Of a DNA stretch of 64,000 nucleotides, positions 54,083 to 64,000 are shown piece by piece; position 1 is the stretch's first letter, and every line of letters starts with the position of its first letter. Below the pieces are notes generated by a model that worked only from the letters and a program-made list of their open reading frames with translations, was not told the DNA's origin and did no database searches. The stretch is from Knufia peltigerae. Lineage: Eukaryota; Ascomycota; Eurotiomycetes; Chaetothyriales; Trichomeriaceae. The stretch spans positions 124,001 through 188,000 of the forward strand of contig JAPDRN010000028.1 in NCBI GenBank assembly GCA_030247855.1, given 5' to 3'. The position numbers and the translations under genes were made by a program.

Positions 54083-54747
54083 GTTGCCAACGCCAGCTGC
54101 CGTCAAAGGTGTCGATGAACTTGGACAGGAAACAGAAGTGGCGCAGAGGTGGTAGGTCCTCGCAGTTGGTCTTTGGGTGATTCTTTTCAGTGCAGAAGCC
54201 GATGATGATCAGGCTGACCAATCACGTCATGGTCGGAAGAATTTACTGGACAAACACCGAGGCAGCCTCGCCATGGAGCCTCGTGAATGTCTTTACCACC
54301 TTCTAATCATACACAAGGAATTCTGTAAGTTTTGGCGACATTTGGGGCTGTTGAGCTGCAGACTATTTAACAAATGATGTGTTATCTTCAGAATCATATA
54401 GAACAGTAGAATAGTTCAAGCCTGCTACTGGCCATACAAAAATTCTTACCTCATTCATCTTGGCTCCAAGAGTATCATTTCCACAGACATCGTCGGTGAC
54501 TCCGAGATATGCAATCACTGCCAATTCTACTCCGTACAGGTAACTTCCACCTATGGGACATTGTATTCTTAGATCATTGATGGACCTTCCTAGCTCAAAC
54601 CTCAATTCCGCTTGTGCTTGGCCTGAGGTGGTTCAGTCCGCAGTGCTTACTCATCCGAATATATATACCTGACTGTGATCCAATTTCTGATGCAGTTTTT
54701 GTATTCGGTCTCATATTTCCTCCCTTGTCACTTGAGTGCAAGCCAAA
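54083..54747. other. Divergent promoter region with a TACTCCGTA motif
   Basis: 665 bp between divergent genes; exact TACTCCGTA at 54528-54536. No gene recognised. Confidence 0.5.
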
Positions 54748-57184
54748 ATGCCTCGGTTAGATCGGACACAGAACAGCCGTAAGAGGTCAAGTTCGGCGGC
54801 AGCATCAATCAGCGACAGTCGGGTAGATATTGAACAAGCTCAGCCACGGAAAAAGCGAAATCGCTACACGCCTCATGCGTGCAACCGGTGCAAAGCAGCA
54901 AAAGTACGCTGCGATGGAAGATTGCCATGTTCGTATTGCTCTGCCCGAGACGCGGAAACGTGCGGTTATTCTGCCGTTCCTCTACCAACTTTCCAGACCG
55001 AACCAGATATACAGTAAGTTTATCCAGAGTGCCTGGTCTGGGGACAACAATTGATATCCGAACAGAAGCAGTGAGAGCCAATTTGAGCAGATGATATTTG
55101 ACGTTCTCGCACGTCAGAATGACAAACTTGACCTTCTGATCAAGCGGACCGAACTCCTTGACGCTGCATGTGGCCTCTCGCTTGGTGAGCCAGTGCATTC
55201 TGGGTCGCGTCTACTTCCTTCAAAGAAATCCTTGCCGCTATTTCAGAGTGCGACGAGTGCATTCTGTTGCATCAACATCATCGGCGCCAAGGTTAACAAC
55301 CATTATCCCAACAACCCAGACAACGCCACACTGTGCACATCATTTCGGAAAACCCCTAGGTCGTCGCTCTCTATCATTCAAGGACGAATCGTGGAGGGTG
55401 AGACCAGTGACCTCGATGGTAGAGATGATTTCTCCGACCCTCCAAACCATCTGTCGCAGGCCGATCACCATCACATGCAGTACTCCTCAATTACTGCCTT
55501 CCATCCGCTGGACGAGTTGGAAGACGGTCAGATGCTTCAGATGCTGGACGATTTCGAATCCATGGCGGCCTCTACGTATCCAATTCACAACATAGCAGAT
55601 CTCAGACGGAAGATGAGTCACTATTTGCAAGCCAGGCAGCAGCCGCCTCTGTCTAAAGACCCGCAGAATGCGGATGTCACCAATATGCTTGAGGAGAATG
55701 ACACAACCATGCTCAAGTTGGTAATGGCCATCAGTCTCCTGGGTGAAGGTCACAGGCACAAGGATCTGGCATCGAGATTGTTTCACAGCACACAAGCTGA
55801 AGTGCAAGCGAAAGTCTGGGATGCCATGGTAGACCTGAAAGATCTTGGTTTACTGATATTGGTGGTCAGTCTCCATTCCGATCCCCCCCTCCTTTTTTTT
55901 TGGCTCACCTTAATCTGGTATGTTCCAGGTCTTCTACCACCTCCATCGTGGCTCGTGGCGTTTGGGTTGGAGGTTCCTAGGAAATATTAGTCGAATCGTT
56001 TACGAGCTTGGCCTGAACCGAGAAATTGTACTCACACGGTTATTTCCCGACGTGGAAAGTCGAGGAAGAGCAATCAATACCGTCTGGACGGTATACGTCC
56101 TCGAACAACACCTCAGTTATGCTCTCGGGTTACCCAACCTCAAGCAAGGACTTCATATAGATTCTAGCTTCCCACGGCCGGTACGTAAACCCCTCCACCC
56201 GCCAGGAGATACCACAGAGATCATACAAGACTAACCTGTTTAAAGATCAATGCTCCTTTCTTGAGTGCCATGATAGAATACAGTCAGATCGGGAGAGAAG
56301 CCTGCTCGGCTCTTCTGAACGACAAGGCTACTGCCGGGGGAGGAAATCCCAACATTTGGCAAAGCAGCTACACATCTTTCCAATACCGAATCGAACGATG
56401 GGCGCGCTCGACGACGGTGGAGCTTCAGAATCGTCCTTCCGTCTACAACACGACAGAGCCGAGCCGCAAGTACATGGAGACCCTGATTCGACTGCGGGCA
56501 AACCTCATGCGCATCTTAATTGCTCGAGTGTTCATCTGCACCGAGCTCCGCATGTCGGCGCCGGAGGAAATATGGACACGATCCGTCGAGACCGCCGCCG
56601 ATACGGTACAGGTCTTGTCGCGATTGGACACGTCCAACAAGGAGTACCGTTTTCACCGACCTCAACTCAATTATTTCTTGATCTCGGCCTTGGATCTGCT
56701 CCTCTTTGTGTGCTCGTGTGCGGAGCCAGACAATCGCCAAGCACCAGAGGTATCTCTATCTCTGCCCTCTGACACGAGCACGACTGCTCGACAGGCCGCT
56801 ATGGTGGCGCTGAATCTCCTGCGCGACCTGGCCGAGGTCTCTGACCACTCCAGAAGTCTGTGGGAGAAGACAAAGACAATCGCCTCCAGGATCAACCTGA
56901 CGAGTTGGCTTTTTGAGCATGGATCAACCATCAGAAAGGGTCAACATATCCAGACAGAACCTGAATTCAACCCCTTGGGTGTGAAGGATGATCCACTCTT
57001 CACCCCTTTCGAGTCTGATTACCAGCTTCTTCCTGGTCAATTAGGGCAGAACGTCTTTCAAGCATCACCTTCAGTAACGGATGACTTCAATACTGGCTTC
57101 AACGACTTGACCTCAGAAGTCGGCTTTGATACTCTTCAGACTTCATTTAATCTCCCCAATGATTTCTGGGCTGGATCCGGTTGA
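54748..57184 (+). CDS. Zn2Cys6 transcription factor with fungal regulator middle domain
   Basis: Exons 54748-55013, 55066-55864, 55929-56180 and 56246-57184; 751 residues. The binuclear cluster C-x2-C-x6-C-x5-C-x2-C-x7-C uses Cys45, 48, 55, 61, 64 and 72 and is preceded by a basic PRKKRNRY segment (nuclear localisation and DNA contact). The fungal-specific regulatory domain (PF04082 type) follows, with VFYHLHRGSWRLGWRFLGNISRI and ELGLNRE read across junction 2. The C-terminus is rich in Phe, Asn and Asp, like an activation domain. Exon 2 could start nine bases later than given without changing the frame beyond. Target genes are unknown. Confidence 0.87.
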
Positions 57185-57459
57185 GACAAGCACTCGACTC
57201 CAACGTACGATTTAACGAAAGTTTGACTCTGGCCGTAACATTTACACACAAGCAAAACAAAAGTGCGAAAACCGAAGTCTTATCAGGAATCAATGTCCCT
57301 TCATCATTCTGTACATATTTCGTGCTGACTTGGAAAATACTCAAGCAGGATATGCCAGCTCACTTCCTGCCACATGGAAAAAAACGCCGCTGTGCCACGA
57401 ATAATGGATATGATAATTGAGAAAAGCCACACATCGCAAGAGTGGTTTTCCATTTTTTT

Positions 57460-58337
57460 TTACTTTCGGTACCACAGTCTCGTGATTCTGGTATGTCTCA
57501 CTGTGTGCAGCCATCGTTAGTGACCACGTTCTTGTTCTGTTTTGATTTGTTCGTAGTGGAGGAAAGGTCGAAACTTACTCTTCTTTTGCAACTGGAAAAT
57601 GCCATACATCAACGCCTCGCTGGTCGGTGGGCATCCGGGCACGTAGATATCCACGGGGACGATCCTGTCGCAGCCTCTGACGACGGAGTAACTGTAATGA
57701 TAATATCCACCACCGTTGGCGCAGCTTCCCATACTGACCACCCATCTGGGGTCGGGCATCTGATCGTAAACTTGTCTGAGGGCCGGTGCCATCTTGTTTG
57801 TCAGGGTACCGGCGACAATCATGACGTCGCTCTGTCGGGGAGAGGCACGGAAAATGATACCCAGTCTGTCCTGGTCGTAACGTGGCGTCGAGAGGTGCAT
57901 CATTTCGACGGCACAGCAAGCCAGACCGAAAGTCATGGGCCACAAAGATCCTTGTCTCGCCCAGTTCGCGATTTGATCCAGCGTCGTCAAGGCGTATTGC
58001 ATCGCACCTTCCTTCTTTTCCTGCGACGGGAGGGGGACTTCGCGACGAACGCCGCCGGTCACCGGGAGTCGTGACGGATCATTTGCACCGGGTGTCGGAG
58101 CAAGCGATGTGGCGGATTTCTTGGAGGAACTGGAAATGCTGGCGGTAGAAGCAGGGACCGCGCGAAGGGCAGACAGGGGAACGGTACTCGTCGTAGCTAG
58201 CAGCATAATGTTAGTGAACGGAAACGACGTCTGTGTGTGTGTGTGTGTGTGGCAAGGGAAAGCTCAAAATTGATCGCGGGCGGCGAAGACGCACCTCTTA
58301 AAGCCCTGGGAGCCACGGTTCTCGAAAGGGACATCAT
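57460..58337 (-). CDS. NADH dehydrogenase (complex I) PSST subunit, NDUFS7 homolog
   Basis: Exons 58295-58337, 57579-58196 and 57460-57500; 233 residues. The N-terminus is a mitochondrial presequence split by intron 1. The N2 [4Fe-4S] ligands are all present: tandem Cys in [12 protein letters not shown], Cys of SMGSCANGG and Cys of [11 protein letters not shown]. The last exon of 41 nt supplies [13 protein letters not shown], the conserved end of fungal PSST; without it the protein would end in unrelated residues. Cluster N2 passes electrons to ubiquinone. Intron 1 (98 nt) carries a (TG)n tract. It is divergent from the TRAPPC2L gene. Confidence 0.95.
58232..58251. repeat. (TG)n microsatellite in NDUFS7 intron 1
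   Basis: About ten TG units inside the 98-nt first intron of the complex I subunit gene, likely to vary in length between strains. Confidence 0.85.
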
Positions 58338-58683
58338 CTTTGCCTGAAGATGATAAAGAAGGGGGGGAGATTGCCAGGAGGGAAAAGCGTCGACGAGGTA
58401 AAGAGTAGAAGGAGGCAATATGTCAAGGACGAGATAATCTGTCTATGATGTTCACGTCTGAACCGGAAACCCACACCAAATCCATATTCGAAGCTCCCTC
58501 ATTGGTGGACAAGGACAATGCCCGACCTTTCTCCAACACTCCGCCGAATAGTTGACTGCGACCCGTCGACTGCGCTCTATGTACAATACGAGTACAGAAC
58601 TGTGTATCCGTGCCTGTGTATGTACGTGTATTTCCTCCAGAACCACCACACACAAGTCATTCTTCTCTGGTGATCTCAGGTCC
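58338..58683. promoter_or_regulatory. Bidirectional promoter, NDUFS7 and TRAPPC2L
   Basis: 346 bp between divergent start codons, without coding signal. Confidence 0.5.
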
Positions 58684-59285
58684 ATGGCACTCAACTCGAG
58701 TCCAGCCATAGCTTGCATCGGCATAATAGGCAGACATGTGAATATACACACCTCTTACCTACCCACTTCACCCTGCCGCCGTTTGCTAAAATCGAAGTTT
58801 AGGACAACCCTCTCCACATCTCCCTGTTCCCACCGCACGAGCACGAAGACCTGGACATGCAATTCTTGCTGAATTCCTGCCTCGACATCTTCGACATCCG
58901 GTCCAGAACGAAGACCCTCGATCAAGATCTGGGCCTTCTCCAGGCCATCGACGAGCGTCTCGCCGCCTACGGTTGGCTGACCAACACCGGCATCAAGTTC
59001 ATCATCGTGGTCGACATGATGGGCCGCCCTCCGACCGCGGACGAAGACAAGAGACGGTTCCCACCCGTCGTGGGCATCCGGGACACCGACCTGAAGCCCG
59101 CTTTCCGGGCCGTGCAGACCGCCTACATTCAACTCATGCTCAATCCCTTCTACGCACCCGACGACCGGACTCCGTTACAGATTGTCAATTACGGGGGGAC
59201 GAGCCCCGAAATCACGAGCAAGAAGTTTATCAACGAATTGCAAAGAATAGGAAAGGCTTGGGCGCCAGGAACCACGAGCATATGA
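58684..59285 (+). CDS. TRAPP complex subunit, TRAPPC2L/Tca17-like (sedlin family)
   Basis: Exons 58684-58737 (18 codons) and 58803-59285 with a 65-nt intron; 178 residues. Exon 1 gives MALNSSPAIACIGIIGRH and exon 2 continues DNPLHISLFPP, the first strands of a sedlin/longin fold; FLLNSCLDIFDIR and TGIKFIIVVDMMGR are further family blocks. This matches Tca17/TRAPPC2L more than Trs20/TRAPPC2 because of the NxGxKFxxVxD pattern and the downstream insertion. TRAPP is the Golgi Rab exchange factor; Tca17 helps assemble TRAPPII. The shorter frame starting at the internal Met would lose the first strand. Confidence 0.87.
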
Positions 59286-59426
59286 GGCATGGTCGTTGGA
59301 TCATACAAGATATTCCCTGAACACAGAAAGGTCCATCTCGTGCTTGGTCACAAGAAATGCCCGGCCCATGCGATCAGACTGCATGACAGGCTAGATTGTT
59401 CGGTCAACGTCCTCTGAGAAAACCCA

Positions 59427-60642
59427 TCAAGGCTTGAGAAGACCACTCGGGCCCCCATCCAACTTGGCAGCAGTCTCACCAACTTCAGCGGCTGTACTAG
59501 CAGCCTGAGCCTCCTCGGGAGTAGGTGTCTTCACCAAAGGCACCTCATCCATTTTCGTGTCAGGATCCGCCAATTTGGCCGCCGCCTCAGTCGCAGTGGC
59601 ATCTGCAGCAGGTGGAGCAGCCACAGCCGCTGGGGCACCATTTTCAGTCATTCCCTGGGTCTTCACATACTCCAGGACGACCTGGAGAGTCTTGGCAGGG
59701 CCAGCCTGCTCCCAGACTCGAACGACACCCTGCTTGTCAATAACGACGACACCTCGAGTAGTGGATTTGCCGGGACCAGGCTTCTTCATGCCAATAGCGG
59801 ATGTCAAAGTTGCATTTGGATCACACTGTATGTCGTTAGCTTGATGAGCACCTTGACATCAGATTGATTAGGAGATGGGAACACAAAAGACTCACGAGAA
59901 GCGGGTATTGCAATTTTTGCTTCGTCACAAACGTGGTGTTGGCCTTGGGACTATCCGTGCTGAGTCCGTATATCGAGAGTGAAGCACCGGTGATAGGAGC
60001 GTAGTTGTCCCTGAAGAGACAAGCCTGAGTGGTGCCTGAAATAGCTGTGTCAGTTTTCCATCTCTAAAGGCAAGGAGCGCAATGAAAGCCTCTGTAGGGC
60101 TGGGTGGATAGAAAAGCAAGCAACATAGTAACCGCGAAGGTAGAGAGCGACATGTTCTCCTTTTCTTAGAACCATCGCCACCGTTAAATCTCCATTCTCC
60201 GCACCATGTAATGCGATGCAAAGTGAAACAAACCAGAACACCAAGAAGAGGGGAATGAAAACTTACATCCTGGAGTACTGGCCCTGGGATAGGTAAAGAT
60301 GACGATCCCGGCGCCGGATTTTTCGAGTAGATCCTTTAACGTGGTGTCGGCGCCGTCGTTGGTCTGAATGGTGCCTCCGAAGCCGTCGAGGTTCAACGTC
60401 TGACCGACCGAGATTTTGTCGGTGGTGGCTGCTTTGCCGTTGACGACGGCGCTGCCATTGGAGTTGTTGGTCGTCGTGGTTTTTCCCGTCGATGTCGCCG
60501 TTGCTGACGCCCCCGTCACGGCGGCTTTGGCTTTGTCCGCGAGCTTCTTTGCCGCGGAGCCAGCTCCACTGCCTCGCTTCGAAGCTGGAGCAGGAGTGGC
60601 GGTTTCCTTGGGTGGAGGACGTTTACGAAGTTCAACTGGCAT
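59427..60642 (-). CDS. PrxQ/BCP-type peroxiredoxin (Dot5-like)
   Basis: Exons 60267-60642, 59896-60035 and 59427-59825; 304 residues. The first 75 residues are Lys/Ala/Thr-rich, as in nuclear Dot5. The thioredoxin-fold core has VIFTYPRASTPGC followed by TTQAC: peroxidatic Cys126 and resolving Cys131 in the C-x4-C spacing of the PrxQ/BCP class. The codon of the peroxidatic Cys is split by intron 1. Later blocks are YGLSTDSPKANTTFVTKQ and VVVIDKQGVVRVW. The enzyme reduces peroxides using thioredoxin; yeast Dot5 is nuclear and affects telomeric silencing. The C-terminal 85 residues form an Ala/Glu-rich extension, possibly disordered. Confidence 0.9.
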
Positions 60643-61075
60643 TTTTGTTTCTGGTATCGGCTTAATTGAGACTTTTCAGGTGGTGTCGTTTTGAATTGCG
60701 AAAGGATGGGGGCGGCTGCTGCTGCTGCTGGTCTTGGTCCCAAAGCTATCTATCATAGGTACGTTAGTACCAGTAACGTTGGTTCTCAAAGACTCCAGAC
60801 TCGTAACAAGTACGTCATTGTCAAAATAAACAACAAAGCAAAAAGGACGTATAGGTGGTGGGAAACCTGCGTTTCCCATATCCCCTTCACTCATGACGGA
60901 GCTTGCCCTGGTGCGCGAGCAGGCAAGGAAGCAGACCCTGTACCCCATTACACCGAGTATCGGACTCGAATGACGACGAACGAGTCAAAGAACAGCAACT
61001 CACCTGGTTCTGTAGCAGTGTGTTTTACGTTTACACACCAAGACCGGAAATGTACTTCTCCCGCGCGTGAGCTTT

Positions 61076-61113
<38 letters not shown>

Positions 61114-62911
61114 AGCAAACCCGTCTGTATGTATTAGGTCTGATGATATCAGCTGGACCGTTCGGTAGTTGATGAGTGTTGGTAGCTCCTTGAGAGTGAG
61201 GTCTCGTAGAACGTACGTCGGCAATCCACACTTCCGATGTTTAGTCAGCCAAAGTACAGTACAGTTGAGTAAGGTGGACGGAGGGGGGCGTTGGACGCCG
61301 ACAAGGACGAAGCCGAGGAGAGCCAGAGAATAGCATACAACTTCGGTTTATGGGGATAGAAACCTCACATACGGCTGTGTTGAAACCTGTAGACCGACCA
61401 AGATTCCCTCGCAATTCACCTCACAAAGGTGAAAGACAATAAACGGTCGAGGTGGGTAAGGTATGGCGTACAGAGACCAAGAAGGGAGGGGGAAGGGAGG
61501 TTGGGTGGTCAACCAAGGTGATGCAAGTCAGAAGAAAAGAGAGCGAAAACCCGGGGCCTCGCCCAAAGCACGGTACGGAGTACTAGTACAAGTAATAAAT
61601 AAGGCTTACGTCTTTGCCTGATACTCACTAAACAACTAACAAGTCCTTATTACTACTCATCCCGTAGTCTCGACGCCAAATCGGCCCTCCGATCGTCGTG
61701 CTGCAATAAAGCAAAGGTCTCGGCCCACTGGTAAGCTACCTAGAGTACAGTACAAAAAAGGAGCAGGACAAGTACTCCGTAATTGGAGACGAGGCGATCC
61801 GAGTACTGTTTTGCGATAGCTTTGCGCAGGTAGCCGGCCAGCCGGCCAGCCACTTGGGTGAGTACAGTGCAGGAGTAACCATTTGATCGAGTCAACTTCT
61901 TACGAGTCCATCTATCCGAGGCGAGGACCTACAAGTAGATGCATATTCCGTATGCAAAATAGCATAAGTGGCGTAACTCAATAACCCCGCCATCTACGAG
62001 TACCATACCCTAGGTACCGTAACCTACCTAGGTAACCAGCCGACTTCTCAAGTCAGAAACAGGAATTTTAGCACATTGATATCATTTTGGACTAAGAGCT
62101 ACTGAGCCGAAGCTGCCTTGCTTATCACTAATTATGTAGCCTTGCCAAAGCACTCGAGTTAACTGGTCATAGAACCTCCCCAGAAGCTGCCCCTAACAAG
62201 TCCATCGCCATGTCCCATTGGGCTCCTCTGCCTACCATCCCAACCGCTGTGCTTCGAGATGCAATTTCACCCTCACACAGCATCGTGCCGTTGGTTTCGA
62301 GCCAGAGGACTTCACTTCTTCCCTCTTCCCCTTTCCTCCGTTGATGAACCAGAACTCTTTTTTTTTCTTTGCGTGTGTTGTGAAGCCAAAAAAAAACAAA
62401 ACAAGGAAAACGTGCTGAGATGTTAGGATTGGTCGTTGGTGATTGTGAAACAAAAAAGGTCAAGAACCCAAATCCGGCCTTGACGGGGTGGCAGATTGAG
62501 ACTGTCGAGAGTCATGTTTACTGCATTGGTGTTCAGCACGAGCGGTGCTGTGCGGTCGTATGTCGCTGAAACTTCGTTGTTGATGTCTGATATCGCATGC
62601 AAAAGAATCTGCTCATGAAGCATTCGATGGTATGCCATAAGTCATAGATTGTCGTTCATGGTGCTTGCATGTCGTATTGAGCAGAGAGGCCATCAAGATA
62701 AGAAAGTCCGCGTGTCACATACACTCGTTACGGATTTGCCATGTGCTAGAGCAAACCCCGAGCGGGATCCGACATGCCCAATTGTTGTTTGTCTAGAAGA
62801 CGAGAGTCTTCAGAAGAGAGAGAAGAGGTTCAGTGTGAACAACACGAAGCCGTCATTCTGTTTCAACGATAATCGCCGTTACCAGTGGTTATCCTTGTGC
62901 CAGAACGAAGC
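60643..62911. other. 2.3-kb gap upstream of the peroxiredoxin gene
   Basis: Peroxiredoxin promoter on the left and casein kinase 3' flank on the right. No gene is recognised. It contains a 35-bp (CT)n tract, two exact copies of the 9-mer (61574-61582 and 61773-61781), and many GTAC-containing and CCTAGGTA sequences between 61250 and 62040. Confidence 0.5.
61078..61112. repeat. (CT)n microsatellite
   Basis: Uninterrupted dinucleotide repeat of 35 bp, about 440 bp upstream of the peroxiredoxin start codon. CT tracts of this kind are common in fungal promoters. Confidence 0.9.
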
Positions 62912-64000
62912 CTAACGTCGAAGACTAGAGCATTAGTCAGATGCTATTGCAAACCTCCACGCGACCGAAGCAAAACGCAGAGGAGATCCCTTACACGGAA
63001 CCATAAGGTATTCAGTACTCACATCCTGTCACTTCCTCCCTGGTCGTTGCCGCTGGTGCCGCGTTCGATGACCTTGCGGCGGGAGCTGGAAATGGCTGCT
63101 GGCTTGCCTTGAGTCGAAGTGTGTTGCGGAGTCGGGACACCGGTAGCGGCTGCAGTTCCAGTGTGTCGGCGGGGCTTCTCCTCTTCCTCTTGGGCTGGCT
63201 GGTTTCCGGCTGCCTGAGCAATGGCCTGAGCATTCTTCTGGTACTTGTAGACGGTCCAGTCAAAGACGTAGTCATATTGGAAGGACTCTCGGACAAACAG
63301 ATCACGGAAGATCTTTCGGAGGTAGGAGTAGTCAGGCTTGTCGTCAAAGCGGAGGGAGCGGGTGTAGTTGAGGTAGATGGCGAACTCGTTAGGGAAGCCT
63401 CGGCAAAGAACCTCAGTGGGGGTGGTCATCTTCTTCTCCATGATACGGTCGTACTTCTGCTTCTTGGTGGCAGCTTTGAGACCTTGCCATGGGAGAGAGC
63501 CACGGCAAAAGTAGAGCATGACATAGCCCAGAGATTCCATATCATCACGACGAGACTGTTCGACACCCAAGTGAGTGTTGATGGATGCATAACGAGCCGT
63601 ACCAGTCAAGTTCTTGTTCTCACGGTACGGGATATGGAAATGGGTCTTGGGGTCGCGGTATTTTTTGGCCAGACCGAAGTCAATAACGTTGACCTGGTTT
63701 CCACGCTTACCAATTCCCATCAAGAAGTTGTCGGGCTTGATATCACGATGGATGAAAGACTTGGCGTGAATGTACTCGATTCGAGAGATGAGCTGGTCGG
63801 CCAGTAAGAGGACGGTCTTGAGAGAGAATTTGCGGTTGCAGAAGTTGAACAGATCCTCCAAGCTTGGTCCAAGCAAGTCAAGAACCATAGCATTGTAGTC
63901 ACATTCTGTACCGAACCAGCGGACGAACGGGATGCCGACACCACCAGCGAGAGACTTATAGACACGGGCTTCGTACTCGAGTTGGGGATGTTTGGCTTTG
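62912..64000 (-). CDS. Casein kinase I (Hrr25/CkiA type), 5' partial
   Basis: Exon 63023-64000 runs off the right edge, so the P-loop and start are missing. Visible kinase blocks: [32 protein letters not shown] (catalytic Asp), [30 protein letters not shown] (a CK1-specific activation segment) and LPWQGLKA. The tail has a RKVIERG segment and ends in GGSDR. A perfect GTGAGT donor at 63022 overlaps the apparent stop; splicing to CTCTAG before 62924 (98-nt intron) would replace Met-stop with Ile-Leu-Arg-Arg-stop at 62912. I prefer the spliced end, but an unspliced end at 63019 is possible. The kinase acts in DNA repair, endocytosis, ribosome maturation and circadian control in fungi. Confidence 0.92.

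Noticed and set aside
63109..63807. 232-codon frame on the plus strand
   Set aside because: Antisense to the strongly conserved casein kinase domain.

Overview
The window is nuclear DNA from a filamentous ascomycete (Pezizomycotina). The evidence is short spliceosomal introns (46 to 220 nt, GT-AG, with CTRAC-like branch sites), fungal families (Zn2Cys6 regulator, KRE2/KTR mannosyltransferase, HET-domain remnant, NACHT-ankyrin protein) and an aspartyl-tRNA synthetase fused to a DUF2156 domain, the ergosteryl-aspartate synthase (ErdS) architecture found in fungi. The order below Pezizomycotina cannot be fixed by eye; the gene set resembles Eurotiomycetes and relatives, which is an inference.

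Layout. 0-6 kb is an accessory stretch: the 3' part of a NACHT-ankyrin (NLR-like) gene, a multi-pass membrane protein, a frameshifted partial copy of that membrane gene, and a spliced gene for a small cysteine-rich secreted protein. 6-12 kb carries GIR2 and TRM11 (convergent), a BTB/POZ protein and an NmrA-like reductase. 12-14 kb is a decayed island with a duplicated tRNA-like element and a broken HET-domain gene. From 14 kb on the window is mostly conserved housekeeping genes: erdS, ACL4, a SAM-carrier-like mitochondrial carrier, eIF3h, a small predicted-lipidated MGN protein, a zinc-finger protein with internal repeats, PRP5, a mitochondrial HMG-box protein, mitochondrial uL10m, a PhyH-type dioxygenase, the CDP-alcohol phosphotransferase EPT1/CPT1, a proline-rich protein, ribosomal uL13, IPI3, OLA1, a KTR mannosyltransferase, HIR1, a stomatin-like protein, a Zn2Cys6 regulator, complex I PSST/NDUFS7, the TRAPP subunit TRAPPC2L/Tca17, a PrxQ-type peroxiredoxin, and the 3' part of casein kinase I, which runs off the right edge.

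Genes are single transcription units on both strands and I see no biosynthetic cluster or operon-like system. Functional themes recur by family: ribosome assembly and translation (ACL4, uL13, IPI3, eIF3h, GIR2, OLA1, TRM11, uL10m), mitochondria (carrier, HMG-box, uL10m, stomatin-like, NDUFS7) and lipid or membrane modification (ErdS, EPT1, MGN protein). Several divergent pairs share short promoters (uL13/IPI3, NDUFS7/TRAPPC2L, carrier/eIF3h, PRP5/HMG).

Exon structures were built by hand from splice consensus, reading-frame continuity and family knowledge; no alignment or transcript data were available. The points most worth a second look are the ErdS fusion, the spliced secreted protein, the decayed duplicate at 4.6 kb, the enriched 9-mer TACTCCGTA, the duplicated tRNA-like element with a paired-base change, and the 10-nt micro-exon in EPT1.
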